Numbered from the stretch's first letter, positions 1 to 11,358 are shown. The stretch is 64,000 nt of DNA from Hyphomicrobium sp. (GCA_022844105.1 JALHMJ010000002.1:357836-421835), one strand, 5' to 3'. Made by a program: numbers and translations. The notes: a model not told the origin generated them from the letters alone.

Positions 1-1
1 G

Positions 2-838
2 AGCCGTTTCAATTTCCCCGGTCGCATGCCGGCAGAAAAACCGACCGTCACAGTTCCCGCCGAAGTCGCACCCGCCGACCAGTCGTCGGTGGAAGCGACC
101 GCCAACGTTACGTTCGGCTACGTCATGACCGGTGATGCCAACGTCGATCAGGTGAGCAAGCAGGGCCTGTCGGGTCTCATGAAAGTCCTGCGCGCCCGCA
201 CCGCCGTTGAACCCGGTGAACCGCGCGGCGTCGACATCACGAAAGACGAAATCGCATTCTACCCTGTCCTCTACTGGCCGGTCCTCGACGATCCGCAACC
301 GCTCGCCGATGAGACACTGGCCAAGATCGACGCCTACATGAAACAGGGTGGCATGATCGTGTTCGACACCCGCGACTACGGCAACGGTCTGCCGACCGGC
401 ATGGCCATGGCCGGCGAGCGTGGCCCCGCGTTGCAGCGGCTGATCGGCAAGCTCGACATCCCGCGTCTGGAACCCGCGCCCGACGATCACGTTCTGACCA
501 AATCATTCTACCTGCTGCAATCGTTCCCCGGCCGCTGGGACGGCGGTCAACTCTGGGTCGAGGCGCAAGAACGCAGCGAGGATGGATCGGACAACGAGGA
601 TCGCAAGGCTCGCCAAGCCGACGGCGTTTCCTCCATCCTCATCACGCCCAACGATTTTGCATCCGCCTGGGCGCTCGATGACAGCGGCGCGCCACTCTAT
701 GCGGTGACGCCTGGCGGCGAACGCCAGCGCGAAATGGCGCTCCGCACCGGGATCAATATCGTCATGCACGCTCTGACCGGCAACTACAAAGCCGATCAGG
801 TCCACGTGCCGGCTCTGCTCGAACGGCTGGGGCAGTGA
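2..838 (+). CDS. DUF4159 domain protein, C-terminal part (cut by window start)
   Basis: The reading frame is open from base 2 with no stop upstream, so this is the 3' end of a longer gene; an internal ATG at 26 is not a convincing start. The visible ~279 residues form a DUF4159 domain, including segments such as FYPVLYWPVLDD and GGMIVFDTRDYG. In full-length relatives this domain follows an N-terminal BatA-type membrane region, which would lie outside the window. The stop overlaps the GAGG ribosome-binding site of the next gene, whose ATG is 10 bases later, so the two are probably co-transcribed. The family is often found beside MoxR ATPase and DUF58 genes, but its function is not known. Confidence 0.85.
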   Translation, partial: SRFNFPGRMPAEKPTVTVPAEVAPADQSSVEATANVTFGYVMTGDANVDQVSKQGLSGLMKVLRARTAVEPGEPRGVDITKDEIAFYPVLYWPVLDDPQPLADETLAKIDAYMKQGGMIVFDTRDYGNGLPTGMAMAGERGPALQRLIGKLDIPRLEPAPDDHVLTKSFYLLQSFPGRWDGGQLWVEAQERSEDGSDNEDRKARQADGVSSILITPNDFASAWALDDSGAPLYAVTPGGERQREMALRTGINIVMHALTGNYKADQVHVPALLERLGQ

Positions 839-848
839 GGATACGCAC

Positions 849-2978
849 ATGAACTGGTCGATCGATTTTGCTCCTCTCATTCCCGAGCCCTGGCTGTGGG
901 CAGCAGCCGTTGTCGCGGCGTTGCTCTGCGCATTGCTGATCGCACGTCGCAGCCGCGGGGCGCTCTTTCGCGCGCTGGCGCTGGCGGCGGTCATCGCGGC
1001 CCTGGCCAATCCCACGTTGCGCCAGGAAGACCGTGAGCGTCTTGCCAACATTGCCCTCGTCGTGACCGACGAAAGCACCAGCCAATCGATCGACAAGCGT
1101 CCCGAACAGACGGCCGCTATCCGCGCCGAATTGGAAAAGAAGCTCGGCGCCATTCCCGATCTTGAAGTCAAATACGTCACCGGCGCGCGCCCGAGCGATA
1201 CGGGAAGCCGCGGCACGAACCTTTTTGCCGACCTCAACGTCGCTCTCGGAGACATCCCACCCGACCGCATCGCAGGTGTCATTCTCGTCACCGACGGCCA
1301 GGTCCACGATGTGCCGAAAAAGACGCAAGCACTTGGGTTCGATGCGCCCGTGCACACGCTGCTCACAGGGCGACCCGACGAATTCGACCGCCGCATCGAA
1401 ATCGTCAAGGCACCCCGCTACGGTCTTGTCGGCCAGACGCGCGACATCGAACTGCGCGCGATCGAGACGGGCCGCCAGTCCAAGCCCGGCGATCTGGTCG
1501 TCTTGAAGGTTCGCCGCGACGGAAAGCCAGACGAGATCCGCTCAGTTGAGGTCGGTCGCTCGGTGACGATTGCAATGGATTTCCCGCACGCAGGCACCAA
1601 CATCCTCGAAGCCGAAATCGAAACGGCTCCAGGCGAACTGACACCGGTCAACAACAAGGCTGTGATTGCCGCCGAGGGTGTACGCGAGAACCTGCGCGTG
1701 CTTCTGGTATCCGGCGAACCACATGCAGGCGAGCGCACGTGGCGCAATCTTCTCAAGTCCGACGCCTCCGTCGATCTGGTCCACTTCACCATTCTGCGTC
1801 CGCCTGAAAAACAGGACGGCACGCCGATCAATCAGCTGTCGCTGATCGCATTCCCCACGCGCGAACTTTTTTCGGACAAGATCAAGGATTTCGACTTGAT
1901 CATTTTCGACCGCTACGAGCATCGCGGCATTTTGCAGATGAGCTACTACGACAATATCGCCCGCTACGTTGAGAACTCAGGCGGCGCGCTGCTGATCGCG
2001 GCAGGTGATGACTATGCCGGCGCAACAACACTCTACCGAACGCCGCTGGCGCCCGTGTTGCCGGGCCGGCCGACCGGTCGGGTCTTTGAGGAGCCATTCA
2101 AGGCGTCGATCACCACCGACGGCGCCAAGCATCCGGTCACGCGCGGCTTGCCCGGCGCCGGTGTCGACGGCAAACCGCCGACATGGGGCCGATGGTTTCG
2201 TCAGGCGGAAGTCAAATCAGATCAGGGCACGACCGTGATGGCCGGCGCTCAGGACAGCCCCCTCCTGCTTTTGGAAAAGCGCGGCAAGGGGCGCGTGGCC
2301 TTGCTCACGTCGGATCATGCCTGGCTGTGGGCGCGCGGCTTTGAAGGCGGCGGACCACACTCCGACCTGCTCCGTCGCCTGTCGCATTGGCTGATGAAAG
2401 AACCCGACCTTGAGGAAGAACGCCTCATCGCCTCCGCCAAGGGCCTCAAGATAACCATCGAGCGCCATTCCATGGGTGACGCGGTTGCGCCCTCGCGTCT
2501 GACCGCGGCCGACGGGACGGTGACGGAAATAAAGCTTGAACCCGCCGGCCCAGGTATCTGGCGCGGAACCGCCGATGTAAAACTGCCGGGTCTTTACAAA
2601 GCCGCCAGTGACGGCCCTGACGGACCGCTGACGGCGGTCGTCCATGCCGGCACAGAAGATCCGCGCGAAATGAACGATGTCACAGCCACCGATAAGGCTT
2701 TGCAGCCGTTAACCGCGCAAACCGGCGGCGGTGTTTTCTGGACTGGAGCCAACGCAACGGCCAATGACCCGGCGAGTGCACCTGCGTCGGTGGATGTGCC
2801 GCGTATCAGTATGCTCGCAACTGCGAAAGTGTTTTCCGGGTCTGGCTGGATGGCTCTGAAGGACCGGGAAGCTTACTTGACGCGCGGCGTGAAGATTTTT
2901 CCGCTTTTTACCGGCCTGTTGGCGCTCGCGGCACTGCTTGCGCTCCTGACATTGGCTTGGTGGCGCGAAGGTCGCTGA
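849..2978 (+). CDS. Membrane-anchored protein with VWA-like and glutamine-amidotransferase-like regions
   Basis: A 709-residue protein with two N-terminal hydrophobic segments (about residues 14-31 and 36-52) and one C-terminal segment (about 683-703), so most of it should be periplasmic. After the second segment come VVTDESTSQ and, near residue 143, GVILVTDGQ; these resemble the DxSxS and TDG metal-site motifs of von Willebrand A domains. The middle (about 280-430) reads like a class I glutamine-amidotransferase-like fold (LRVLLVSGEP, GGALLIAAGDDY), with no obvious catalytic Cys triad. It follows the DUF4159 gene directly and is the usual partner of that family in alphaproteobacteria. A cell-envelope role is inferred; the biochemical function is unknown. 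Confidence 0.8.
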   Translation: MNWSIDFAPLIPEPWLWAAAVVAALLCALLIARRSRGALFRALALAAVIAALANPTLRQEDRERLANIALVVTDESTSQSIDKRPEQTAAIRAELEKKLGAIPDLEVKYVTGARPSDTGSRGTNLFADLNVALGDIPPDRIAGVILVTDGQVHDVPKKTQALGFDAPVHTLLTGRPDEFDRRIEIVKAPRYGLVGQTRDIELRAIETGRQSKPGDLVVLKVRRDGKPDEIRSVEVGRSVTIAMDFPHAGTNILEAEIETAPGELTPVNNKAVIAAEGVRENLRVLLVSGEPHAGERTWRNLLKSDASVDLVHFTILRPPEKQDGTPINQLSLIAFPTRELFSDKIKDFDLIIFDRYEHRGILQMSYYDNIARYVENSGGALLIAAGDDYAGATTLYRTPLAPVLPGRPTGRVFEEPFKASITTDGAKHPVTRGLPGAGVDGKPPTWGRWFRQAEVKSDQGTTVMAGAQDSPLLLLEKRGKGRVALLTSDHAWLWARGFEGGGPHSDLLRRLSHWLMKEPDLEEERLIASAKGLKITIERHSMGDAVAPSRLTAADGTVTEIKLEPAGPGIWRGTADVKLPGLYKAASDGPDGPLTAVVHAGTEDPREMNDVTATDKALQPLTAQTGGGVFWTGANATANDPASAPASVDVPRISMLATAKVFSGSGWMALKDREAYLTRGVKIFPLFTGLLALAALLALLTLAWWREGR

Positions 2979-3174
2979 CCTCAAACTTGTGACAAGTTGA
3001 GCAACAGTGTTGCCATTAAGTACGATGGCGCAGCGCGATCGGCCGTTATTCACTGGCACGCACAACATTTTTTCGATTACACTTGCCGAATCTACTGCGC
3101 CGCAACAAAAATAAATCGACGTGCGCTGCGGCAATGCAGCGCAACATGCGCAGGAAGAAGCTGGGGGCGACGAC

Positions 3175-4512
3175 ATGAACTACTACGCATATGAACTTGC
3201 GCACGCCATTGTTCACCCGCTTCGCCTGGGAGCCGAAGCTCTCAAATATGGCGCGGAAAGTCCGTTCAATCCTTTTTCGTCAACGCCGTTCAATCGATCG
3301 ATAGCAGCCGCTTGTGAAGTATTTGAGAACGTCACGCGCCGCTACGGCAAACCCCTTTTCGCTCTTAAAGAAACGCGCATCAACGGAGTGTCGGTGCCCG
3401 TAAGCGAACAACTCATCGAAGCCAAGCCATTCTGCAACCTGATCCACTTCAAGCGTCAATTTCCTGAAGGCATACCCGCGACCAACGATCCGAAAGTTTT
3501 GATCGTCGCGCCGATGTCGGGACATTACGCAACACTTCTGCGCGGCACCGTCGCGGCCATGCTGCCGGAGCATGAGGTCTACATCACCGATTGGGCGGAC
3601 GCGCGCGAAGTGCCGCTATTCGAAGGCCGCTTCGATCTCGACAGCTTCATCGAATATCTGATCGGCTTCATCCAAACCCTGGGACCACAGACCCACGTCA
3701 TCGCGGTCTGCCAGCCGGCCGTCCCCGCTCTCGCCGCAGCCGCCGTCATGGCCGCGAACGACGATCCGATGCAGCCCGCATCGCTGACATTAATGGGCGG
3801 GCCGATCGACACGCGCCGCAATCCCACGGCTGTCAACGAACTCGCCCGCAACAAGTCGATCGGCTGGTTCGAAAACAACGTCATCTCGATTGTGCCTCCG
3901 CCACATGCCGGCGCAATGCGCCGCGTGTATCCGGGCTTCATGCAGTTGACCGGGTTCATGACCATGAACCTTGAGCGCCACATGAATGCGCACGTCGGCC
4001 TGTTCAACGATCTCGTCAAAGGTGATTGCGACAGCGTCAAGGGCCACCAGGATTTCTACGAAGAGTACCTCGCCGTCATGGATCTGACGGCGGAGTTTTA
4101 CTTGCAGACCGTCGAGACCGTGTTCCAGGAACATCTGCTGCCTGATGGACGCATGATGCATAACGGTCAGCGCGTCGACTGCTCCAAGATCCGCAAGACG
4201 GCCATCATAACGATAGAAGGCGAACGCGACGATATTTGCGGCCTCGGACAGACGGAGGCAGCGCAGCTTCTGTGCACCAACGTGGCCGACGATGAACGCT
4301 TTCACTATGTCCAGCCGGGCGTTGGCCACTACGGTGTCTTTAACGGCACCCGCTGGCGGACGGAGATCCAGCCGCGTCTGCGCCAGATGATCCGGTCCGT
4401 CGAACGCAAGCGCCGCGTCGGCACCCGGGTCGAGGTCAAGCCGTACATCGGCGGCTGGAGCCTGACACCGGACCGTCCGGCCAACGGCCTCCTCAACGCC
4501 CCCGCCGATTAA
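3175..4512 (+). CDS. phaZ: Intracellular polyhydroxyalkanoate (PHB) depolymerase
   Basis: Hydrolyses stored intracellular polyhydroxybutyrate to 3-hydroxybutyrate oligomers. The 445-residue protein matches the PhaZ1 family along its length, starting with MNYYAYELAHA. The lipase-box-like segment AVCQPAVPA places Cys179 as nucleophile, as in the Ralstonia PhaZa1 enzyme, which uses Cys rather than Ser. The C-terminal GVGHYGVFNG carries the expected catalytic His. The ATG at 3175 was chosen over an upstream in-frame start at 3121 because relatives begin at this point and GGGGGCGA precedes it. It stands alone here, with no phaC or phasin gene in the window. Confidence 0.93.
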   Translation: MNYYAYELAHAIVHPLRLGAEALKYGAESPFNPFSSTPFNRSIAAACEVFENVTRRYGKPLFALKETRINGVSVPVSEQLIEAKPFCNLIHFKRQFPEGIPATNDPKVLIVAPMSGHYATLLRGTVAAMLPEHEVYITDWADAREVPLFEGRFDLDSFIEYLIGFIQTLGPQTHVIAVCQPAVPALAAAAVMAANDDPMQPASLTLMGGPIDTRRNPTAVNELARNKSIGWFENNVISIVPPPHAGAMRRVYPGFMQLTGFMTMNLERHMNAHVGLFNDLVKGDCDSVKGHQDFYEEYLAVMDLTAEFYLQTVETVFQEHLLPDGRMMHNGQRVDCSKIRKTAIITIEGERDDICGLGQTEAAQLLCTNVADDERFHYVQPGVGHYGVFNGTRWRTEIQPRLRQMIRSVERKRRVGTRVEVKPYIGGWSLTPDRPANGLLNAPAD

Positions 4513-4628
4513 CCGCCGGCACATATCCCCGGTCATGTTCGCAGCCGTTTGCATCCTGTCATGCGACTCGCGCTATCCCACCAGAAACACAGGCGCATCT
4601 TTGCCTGTTCAATGCGGGGATTGCGGCG

Positions 4629-6194
4629 ATGTCACTGCTCTTCACCATCGTCTATGCGGCGCACGCCAACGGCACGCATCATAAGCTCGCGCTCGACGCG
4701 TTGCGCGACTTGCGCTGCCCGGATGCGGAAGCGTGGCGACGCGTGTTTATGAAGTATGCCGATGTCTACATGACCGGCTCGAAGGCCCCCGACGTCGAGT
4801 TCAAGGATTTCAAGAATCACGTTTTGCATGTCCGCGACGGCTACTGGGGCGGGGCACCCGAGAAGGCGCTGAACTGGTACGGCCACGTGATCGAGGCACT
4901 GCGCGAGAAGGACTTCGAGCGCGCGGTCTATGCGGCAGGCGTCTTGAGCCATTACTACACCGATCCGATCCACCCCTTTCATACTGCCCAGTCGGAAGCC
5001 GAAAACAGTGTGCACCGCGCCGTCGAGTGGAGCATCAGCCGCTCCTATGACGGCCTGCGCGCCGAAGGCGAACGCAAACACCGCAGCGAAGCGCCGCAAC
5101 TGCCGTTGGGTGACGACTGGCTTCGCGCCCACGTCATCGCCGGCGCGGAACGCGCCAACCCGCATTACGAAAAACTCATCACGCACTACGATCTGCGCAC
5201 GGGCGTGCGGGAACCCACCGCTGGCCTCGATCCCATCGGCCGCGATGCCGTCTCGGGCCTGCTCATCTATGCAGCAAAGGGTTTTGCCCTCGTCCTTGAG
5301 CGCGCGATCAGCGAAGCGGCCGTCGCACCGCCTGAGGTTTCCCTGACAGCTGCAACCGTCCTCGCATCCCTCAAAGTTCCCGCCAAATGGGTCACCAAGA
5401 AAATCACCGATGCTGAGACGCGCCGTCAGGTGCAGGCCATGTACGATGAACTCATGGCCACCGGTCGTGTCGAGGCCACGCTACCAGAAGACGATCGCAC
5501 CATCCGCGACCTGCATGAAAAGGAAGTGCTGGCGCCACGGGCCTTGGCACTCGCTGAAGAAAAAACTGCACGCCTCGCGCCACCCGCAACGGTACCAAAG
5601 CGCGGCCGCGCCACCGCGGCGCCGGCAGCGCCTGCCACTATGCAAGCCTCCGCGGCGCCGGCCACGGCCTCGCCCATTCCGGAAGGACCCGTCCGCCGCC
5701 CGGTCCTCGTCGTGCCGGCAGAGCATCATGCCAACCGCGCCGCGCTGTCTGGCCTCGACAGCATCCCGCGCCGCCATCTCGTTGAAAGCGATGATCTCGA
5801 ACGCGCACCCTCAATTGGCCCCAAGCTCGCCGAACGCCTGGGGCTTGGCGGCATCATAACAGTGAAAGATTTTCTCGACGCCGATCCTGAGGTTGTACTC
5901 TCGCGTCTGGGCCACGGCCGCTTCGATACCGACACCGTCGAACGATGGAAAACCGAGGCTCGCCTGGTGCTCCGCGTACCCGGTTTGCGCGGCACCCACG
6001 CCCAACTTCTCGCCGGAGCCGGGTATGACACACCGGAAAAAGTGGCGGAGGCCGATCCTGTGGCCCTTTCAGCCGCCTTGCTGGCCTTTGCCACGACCGA
6101 CGCCGGCGCGCGCATCCTGCGTCATGGCGATACCCCCGATATCGAGGCCGTGACCCGTTGGGTGCAAAGTGCTCAGCAGGCCCTCGCAGCCTGA
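4629..6194 (+). CDS. Zinc-dependent phospholipase C-like protein fused to a DUF4332 helix-hairpin domain
   Basis: A 521-residue protein. Residues 1-220 look like the zinc-dependent phospholipase C / S1-P1 nuclease fold: THHKLALDAL near residue 16 and HYYTDPIHPFH near residues 108-118 supply clustered His and Asp metal ligands. A Pro/Ala-rich linker (about 310-365) follows. The last ~130 residues resemble DUF4332, a tandem helix-hairpin-helix-like domain (PSIGPKLAERLGL, LVLRVPGLRGTHAQLL). No clear signal peptide is present; the short hydrophobic start (MSLLFTIVYAAHANG) is weak. Substrate is unknown: it could be a phosphodiesterase or a binding protein. It is monocistronic, upstream of the thiamine riboswitch. 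Confidence 0.75.
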   Translation: MSLLFTIVYAAHANGTHHKLALDALRDLRCPDAEAWRRVFMKYADVYMTGSKAPDVEFKDFKNHVLHVRDGYWGGAPEKALNWYGHVIEALREKDFERAVYAAGVLSHYYTDPIHPFHTAQSEAENSVHRAVEWSISRSYDGLRAEGERKHRSEAPQLPLGDDWLRAHVIAGAERANPHYEKLITHYDLRTGVREPTAGLDPIGRDAVSGLLIYAAKGFALVLERAISEAAVAPPEVSLTAATVLASLKVPAKWVTKKITDAETRRQVQAMYDELMATGRVEATLPEDDRTIRDLHEKEVLAPRALALAEEKTARLAPPATVPKRGRATAAPAAPATMQASAAPATASPIPEGPVRRPVLVVPAEHHANRAALSGLDSIPRRHLVESDDLERAPSIGPKLAERLGLGGIITVKDFLDADPEVVLSRLGHGRFDTDTVERWKTEARLVLRVPGLRGTHAQLLAGAGYDTPEKVAEADPVALSAALLAFATTDAGARILRHGDTPDIEAVTRWVQSAQQALAA

Positions 6195-6250
6195 CGGTCA
6201 GCGCAACGCGGCCTTGCATCCGGACGCATCACGCGCCAAATTGGAACTGT

Positions 6251-6340
6251 TCCGAGGGGCGCCGGTGACCGGCTGAGATTGCGCAATCGAGCGCGAGCAC
6301 CCTTCGAACCTGATCCGGGTCATGCCGGCGAAGGGACGGA
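6251..6340 (+). promoter_or_regulatory. TPP riboswitch (THI element) upstream of thiC
   Basis: The conserved thi-box is readable: GAGGGGCGCC then GGCTGAGA on the 5' side (6254-6279) and ACCCTTCGAACCTGATCCGG followed by GTCATGCCGGCGAAGGGA on the 3' side (about 6299-6336). These are the pyrimidine- and pyrophosphate-sensing arms of the thiamine pyrophosphate aptamer. It lies about 90 bases before the thiC start codon and should repress thiC when TPP is abundant. Confidence 0.95.
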
Positions 6341-6399
6341 CGCAATGGCCGGTATTCGTATCGCGCTCTCTCCCTTTATCAGCACGATGACATGTGATG

Positions 6400-6422
6400 G
6401 CGCGCAGCTTCGCGCGCGGGAG
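6400..6422 (+). promoter_or_regulatory. Probable expression-platform hairpin next to the thiC ribosome-binding site
   Basis: GCGCGC-AGCTTC-GCGCGC (6400-6417) forms a six-pair GC stem that directly abuts the thiC Shine-Dalgarno GGGAG (6418-6422), eight bases before the ATG at 6430. There is no U-run, so translational rather than transcriptional control is the likelier mode. The switch to an alternative pairing with the aptamer is inferred. Confidence 0.55.
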
Positions 6423-6426
6423 ATGA

Positions 6427-9137
<2,711 letters not shown>

Positions 9138-9274
9138 GCAACGTTCCGTGAAGTTTGATCTAGCCTCGGCGCAATCCGCCGCTCTGAAACTCGGGCAACC
9201 GTAGTTTGCTCTACCGCGGCCCCTTTTCAAGCGCCGTCGAATGTGAGACCCTGCCACTATCGTTCAACAACTGG

Positions 9275-9284
9275 AAGGAGGTGG
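9275..9284 (+). promoter_or_regulatory. Exceptionally strong Shine-Dalgarno
   Basis: AAGGAGGTGG: the first nine bases are fully complementary to the usual 3' end of 16S rRNA. It sits four bases before the ATG at 9289. No other gene in the window was seen with so complete a site. Confidence 0.7.
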
Positions 9285-9288
9285 TCCA

Positions 9289-9357
9289 ATGTCGAGTGGG
9301 ATCTTGAAGGCTGCGATGTCGGGATCGCACGGGCTTTCTTTGGAACACTTCCGCTGA
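9289..9357 (+). CDS. 22-residue microORF between a strong ribosome-binding site and a terminator
   Basis: The reading frame encodes MSSGILKAAMSGSHGLSLEH plus FR and a TGA. A perfect AAGGAGGTG precedes it and an intrinsic terminator (9420-9454) follows 63 bases later, so a transcript of under about 250 bases could carry it. I do not recognise the peptide. It could be a small protein, a leader peptide controlling the membrane-protein gene at 9504, or part of a small RNA whose AAGGAGG is an RNA-binding element. No Trp- or His-run typical of amino-acid attenuators is present. Confidence 0.5.
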   Translation: MSSGILKAAMSGSHGLSLEHFR

Positions 9358-9419
9358 TCGCCTGATGCGCTGCGACGCCGGCGGGCCGATGCCCCCGGAA
9401 TATCGCGACCGGTCTCACG

Positions 9420-9454
9420 GGGCTGCTCGGAAACGAGCAGCCCTTTGTGTTTTT
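9420..9454 (+). terminator. Rho-independent terminator
   Basis: GGGCTGCTCG-GAAA-CGAGCAGCCC, a perfect 10-pair stem with a GAAA tetraloop at 9420-9443, followed by TTTGTGTTTTT. It ends the short transcript carrying the 22-codon ORF and lies 50 bases before the next gene. Confidence 0.9.
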
Positions 9455-9503
9455 GCGCTACTGAGGGTTTTGAACTGCCGACCCGCCGTGTTTTAACGGA
9501 ACC

Positions 9504-9923
9504 ATGACTTCCGAGCAGTTCATCTACCGGCTGTCGACCGTGGTCGTGGCAGCAATCGCCGCCGCGATCATCCTCCATTCGGCGCTTGGACCATCCTGGT
9601 TCCGCTTCTACGGCTGGGCAGTGGTTGCGGTTGCTACGCTGCCCTATGTCACTTGGCTGTTGTGGAAGCGTCTTCCGCCAGCAGGCTGGAACCGCTGGTG
9701 GAGCCTGCTCTACGCGCTACCGCTCGGCCTTGTTGCGGTAACTCATACGGCATTCTGGATGCTGTTTTTTGCTCAGGGCGCCACAAATCCGATCTTTGGC
9801 GTCATGCGCGAAATGGTCCGTCCGGCCATCGCAGCTGTCGAGCCCTACGCTGTCCTCGGCTTCATTGCCGTTTGCGCGGCGTTGCTCAACATCTGCGCGC
9901 GCGGCAAGCACCGGGCCGCGTGA
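9504..9923 (+). CDS. Small integral membrane protein, function unknown
   Basis: A 139-residue hydrophobic protein with four probable membrane segments (about residues 12-30, 36-53, 66-90 and 112-133) and a short basic tail. No recognised motif. The start follows TTTTAACGGAACC, a weak ribosome-binding site. It lies just downstream of a terminator and upstream of the bactofilin gene on the same strand. Confidence 0.6.
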   Translation: MTSEQFIYRLSTVVVAAIAAAIILHSALGPSWFRFYGWAVVAVATLPYVTWLLWKRLPPAGWNRWWSLLYALPLGLVAVTHTAFWMLFFAQGATNPIFGVMREMVRPAIAAVEPYAVLGFIAVCAALLNICARGKHRAA

Positions 9924-10049
9924 CACCCGCGCCCTTGAAGCCACAGGTCTCGTGTATCCCACTCGGCCACCTCGACATATTTTCAACAACGCCGCATGAT
10001 GCTGGTCTAGGTGAGGGCGTTGTTCTGCCAACTGAGGGAGTGTTACGTT

Positions 10050-10571
10050 GTGTTCAGTCGTGGTCCAGGTTCCGATACGCCACCCAAGCCCCCGTCCATG
10101 CCGAGCATGAACGCGACACCATCCCCAGCTGCACCGAGACAAGCCGGTTCCGCTTTCGACCGTTCGACCTCCGCCACCGGCACCTCTGTCATCGGCACCG
10201 ATCTCACCATCATGGGTGAAAAGATCACGATAATTTCTCAAAACAAACTGACGATCGACGGCGACGTCCATGGCGACATCCACGGCCGCCAAGTCGTCAT
10301 TGGCGAAGAAGGCTCGGTCGTTGGCACCGTCAATGCCGACGCAATTGAAGTCCGCGGCGGTATCAGGGGTGCGATCAGGGCCGCGACCGTTACCTTGCAT
10401 CCAACCGCTCAGGTCGAGGGCGACATCACCCATCAGATGCTGTCGATCTCCGAGGGCGCACAATTCGATGGCCGGGTCCGCCGCGCGAAAGACGCCGGCG
10501 ACCTGAAACCGAACCTTGACGTATCGGCGTTTGAAACCATTCGCATGCAGGCCCTCAATAACGGAAGCTGA
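10050..10571 (+). CDS. Bactofilin-family cytoskeletal protein (first of two)
   Basis: Polymer-forming protein with the bactofilin beta-helix: about residues 40-140 carry regularly spaced hydrophobic/glycine repeats (KLTIDGDVHGDI, RQVVIGEEGSVVGTV, ATVTLHPTAQVEGDI). The N-terminus is Pro/Ser-rich, a possible membrane- or partner-binding tail. The GTG at 10050 is chosen because GAGGGAG stands nine bases upstream; another in-frame GTG at 10011 lacks one. Bactofilins scaffold envelope and peptidoglycan enzymes at cell poles or stalks. The gene is eight bases from the next one, suggesting an operon. Confidence 0.85.
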   Translation: MFSRGPGSDTPPKPPSMPSMNATPSPAAPRQAGSAFDRSTSATGTSVIGTDLTIMGEKITIISQNKLTIDGDVHGDIHGRQVVIGEEGSVVGTVNADAIEVRGGIRGAIRAATVTLHPTAQVEGDITHQMLSISEGAQFDGRVRRAKDAGDLKPNLDVSAFETIRMQALNNGS

Positions 10572-10578
10572 CGCCGCC

Positions 10579-10620
10579 ATGGCTCCGCCGAAGGCATCAG
10601 TGGCTCCGCCGCAGGCATCA
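10579..10620 (+). repeat. 21-base tandem duplication spanning the start codon
   Basis: Units at 10579-10599 and 10600-10620 differ only at the first base (ATG versus GTG) and one internal base (AAG versus CAG). They encode MAPPKAS and VAPPQAS. The duplication leaves two candidate start codons in frame. Confidence 0.85.
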
Positions 10621-11358
10621 GGCTCCGGGACCGGGCGGTTCCGGAGCCTCATTGTTTCCAAGCGCACGAATGCAGCCCGCCACGCGCCGCCGGTTCGACC
10701 GCCGGCACTGAAGCAGAAGGCCGTGGTTCTCCTGACCGGCTTTGGTCCCTTTCCCGGTGTGTCGCGCAATGTTTCGGCCGACCTCGCCGTCGAGGTTGCC
10801 CGACTGGCGGCGCTCCGCCAAACCGAATTTCATTTCGTCTGCGATGTTCTACCCGTCGAGTGGGCCACGGCGCCGGCTCGTCTCCAGGCACTTCTCGATC
10901 AGCACCGCCCGGAAATGGCGATCCATTTTGGTGTCTCTGCCCGCGCCCGCAGTTTTGTCATCGAAACGCACGCCTACAACGAGGTCCGCAACGTGCCCGA
11001 CGAGGCAGGACAGTGCGCCACAGCCGAACACCTCGTGACGGGGGACCGGACAGAGCGCCGTGCGACACTTCCCGTCCAACGCGCACTCCAAGCCCTGCGA
11101 TCTGCTGGCTACCCCGCCGAATTGTCGTCTGATCCCGGCCGCTACCTTTGCAACGCGATCCTGTTTCATTCGCTGCGCCACGCTGCGCGTGCAAACCCTC
11201 GCACACGCACGGGCTTCATTCATGTTCCAGCAACTCTCGAACCGGGCATTCTTGGCGAGCCATCGCTCCTCGACTGGAAGGAATTGCGTGACGGCGGCGT
11301 GCATCTGATCGAATTCTGCCTCGCCGCATTGCGCCCGCGCGCCGGCCACCTATCTTGA
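10579..11358 (+). CDS. Pyroglutamyl-peptidase I (C15)-like protein
   Basis: A 259-residue protein resembling pyrrolidone-carboxylate peptidase. The expected triad is present in order: Glu in FVIETHAYN, Cys in GRYLCNAIL and His in GFIHVPA. The GFGPFPGV start motif of the family is at about residue 54. The ~45 residues before it are low-complexity and include a 21-base tandem duplication of the start region, so the true start may be the ATG at 10579 or the GTG at 10600. It removes N-terminal pyroglutamate from peptides in characterised relatives; substrate here is untested. Confidence 0.8.
   Translation: MAPPKASVAPPQASGSGTGRFRSLIVSKRTNAARHAPPVRPPALKQKAVVLLTGFGPFPGVSRNVSADLAVEVARLAALRQTEFHFVCDVLPVEWATAPARLQALLDQHRPEMAIHFGVSARARSFVIETHAYNEVRNVPDEAGQCATAEHLVTGDRTERRATLPVQRALQALRSAGYPAELSSDPGRYLCNAILFHSLRHAARANPRTRTGFIHVPATLEPGILGEPSLLDWKELRDGGVHLIEFCLAALRPRAGHLS

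Noticed and set aside
503-1408. A 301-codon antisense frame over the first two genes
   Set aside because: Crosses two well-supported plus-strand genes, low-complexity Arg/Ser-rich product, no recognisable domain.
9364-9480. A second frame starting ATGCGCTGCGAC after the microORF
   Set aside because: It reads through the terminator stem and has no ribosome-binding site.
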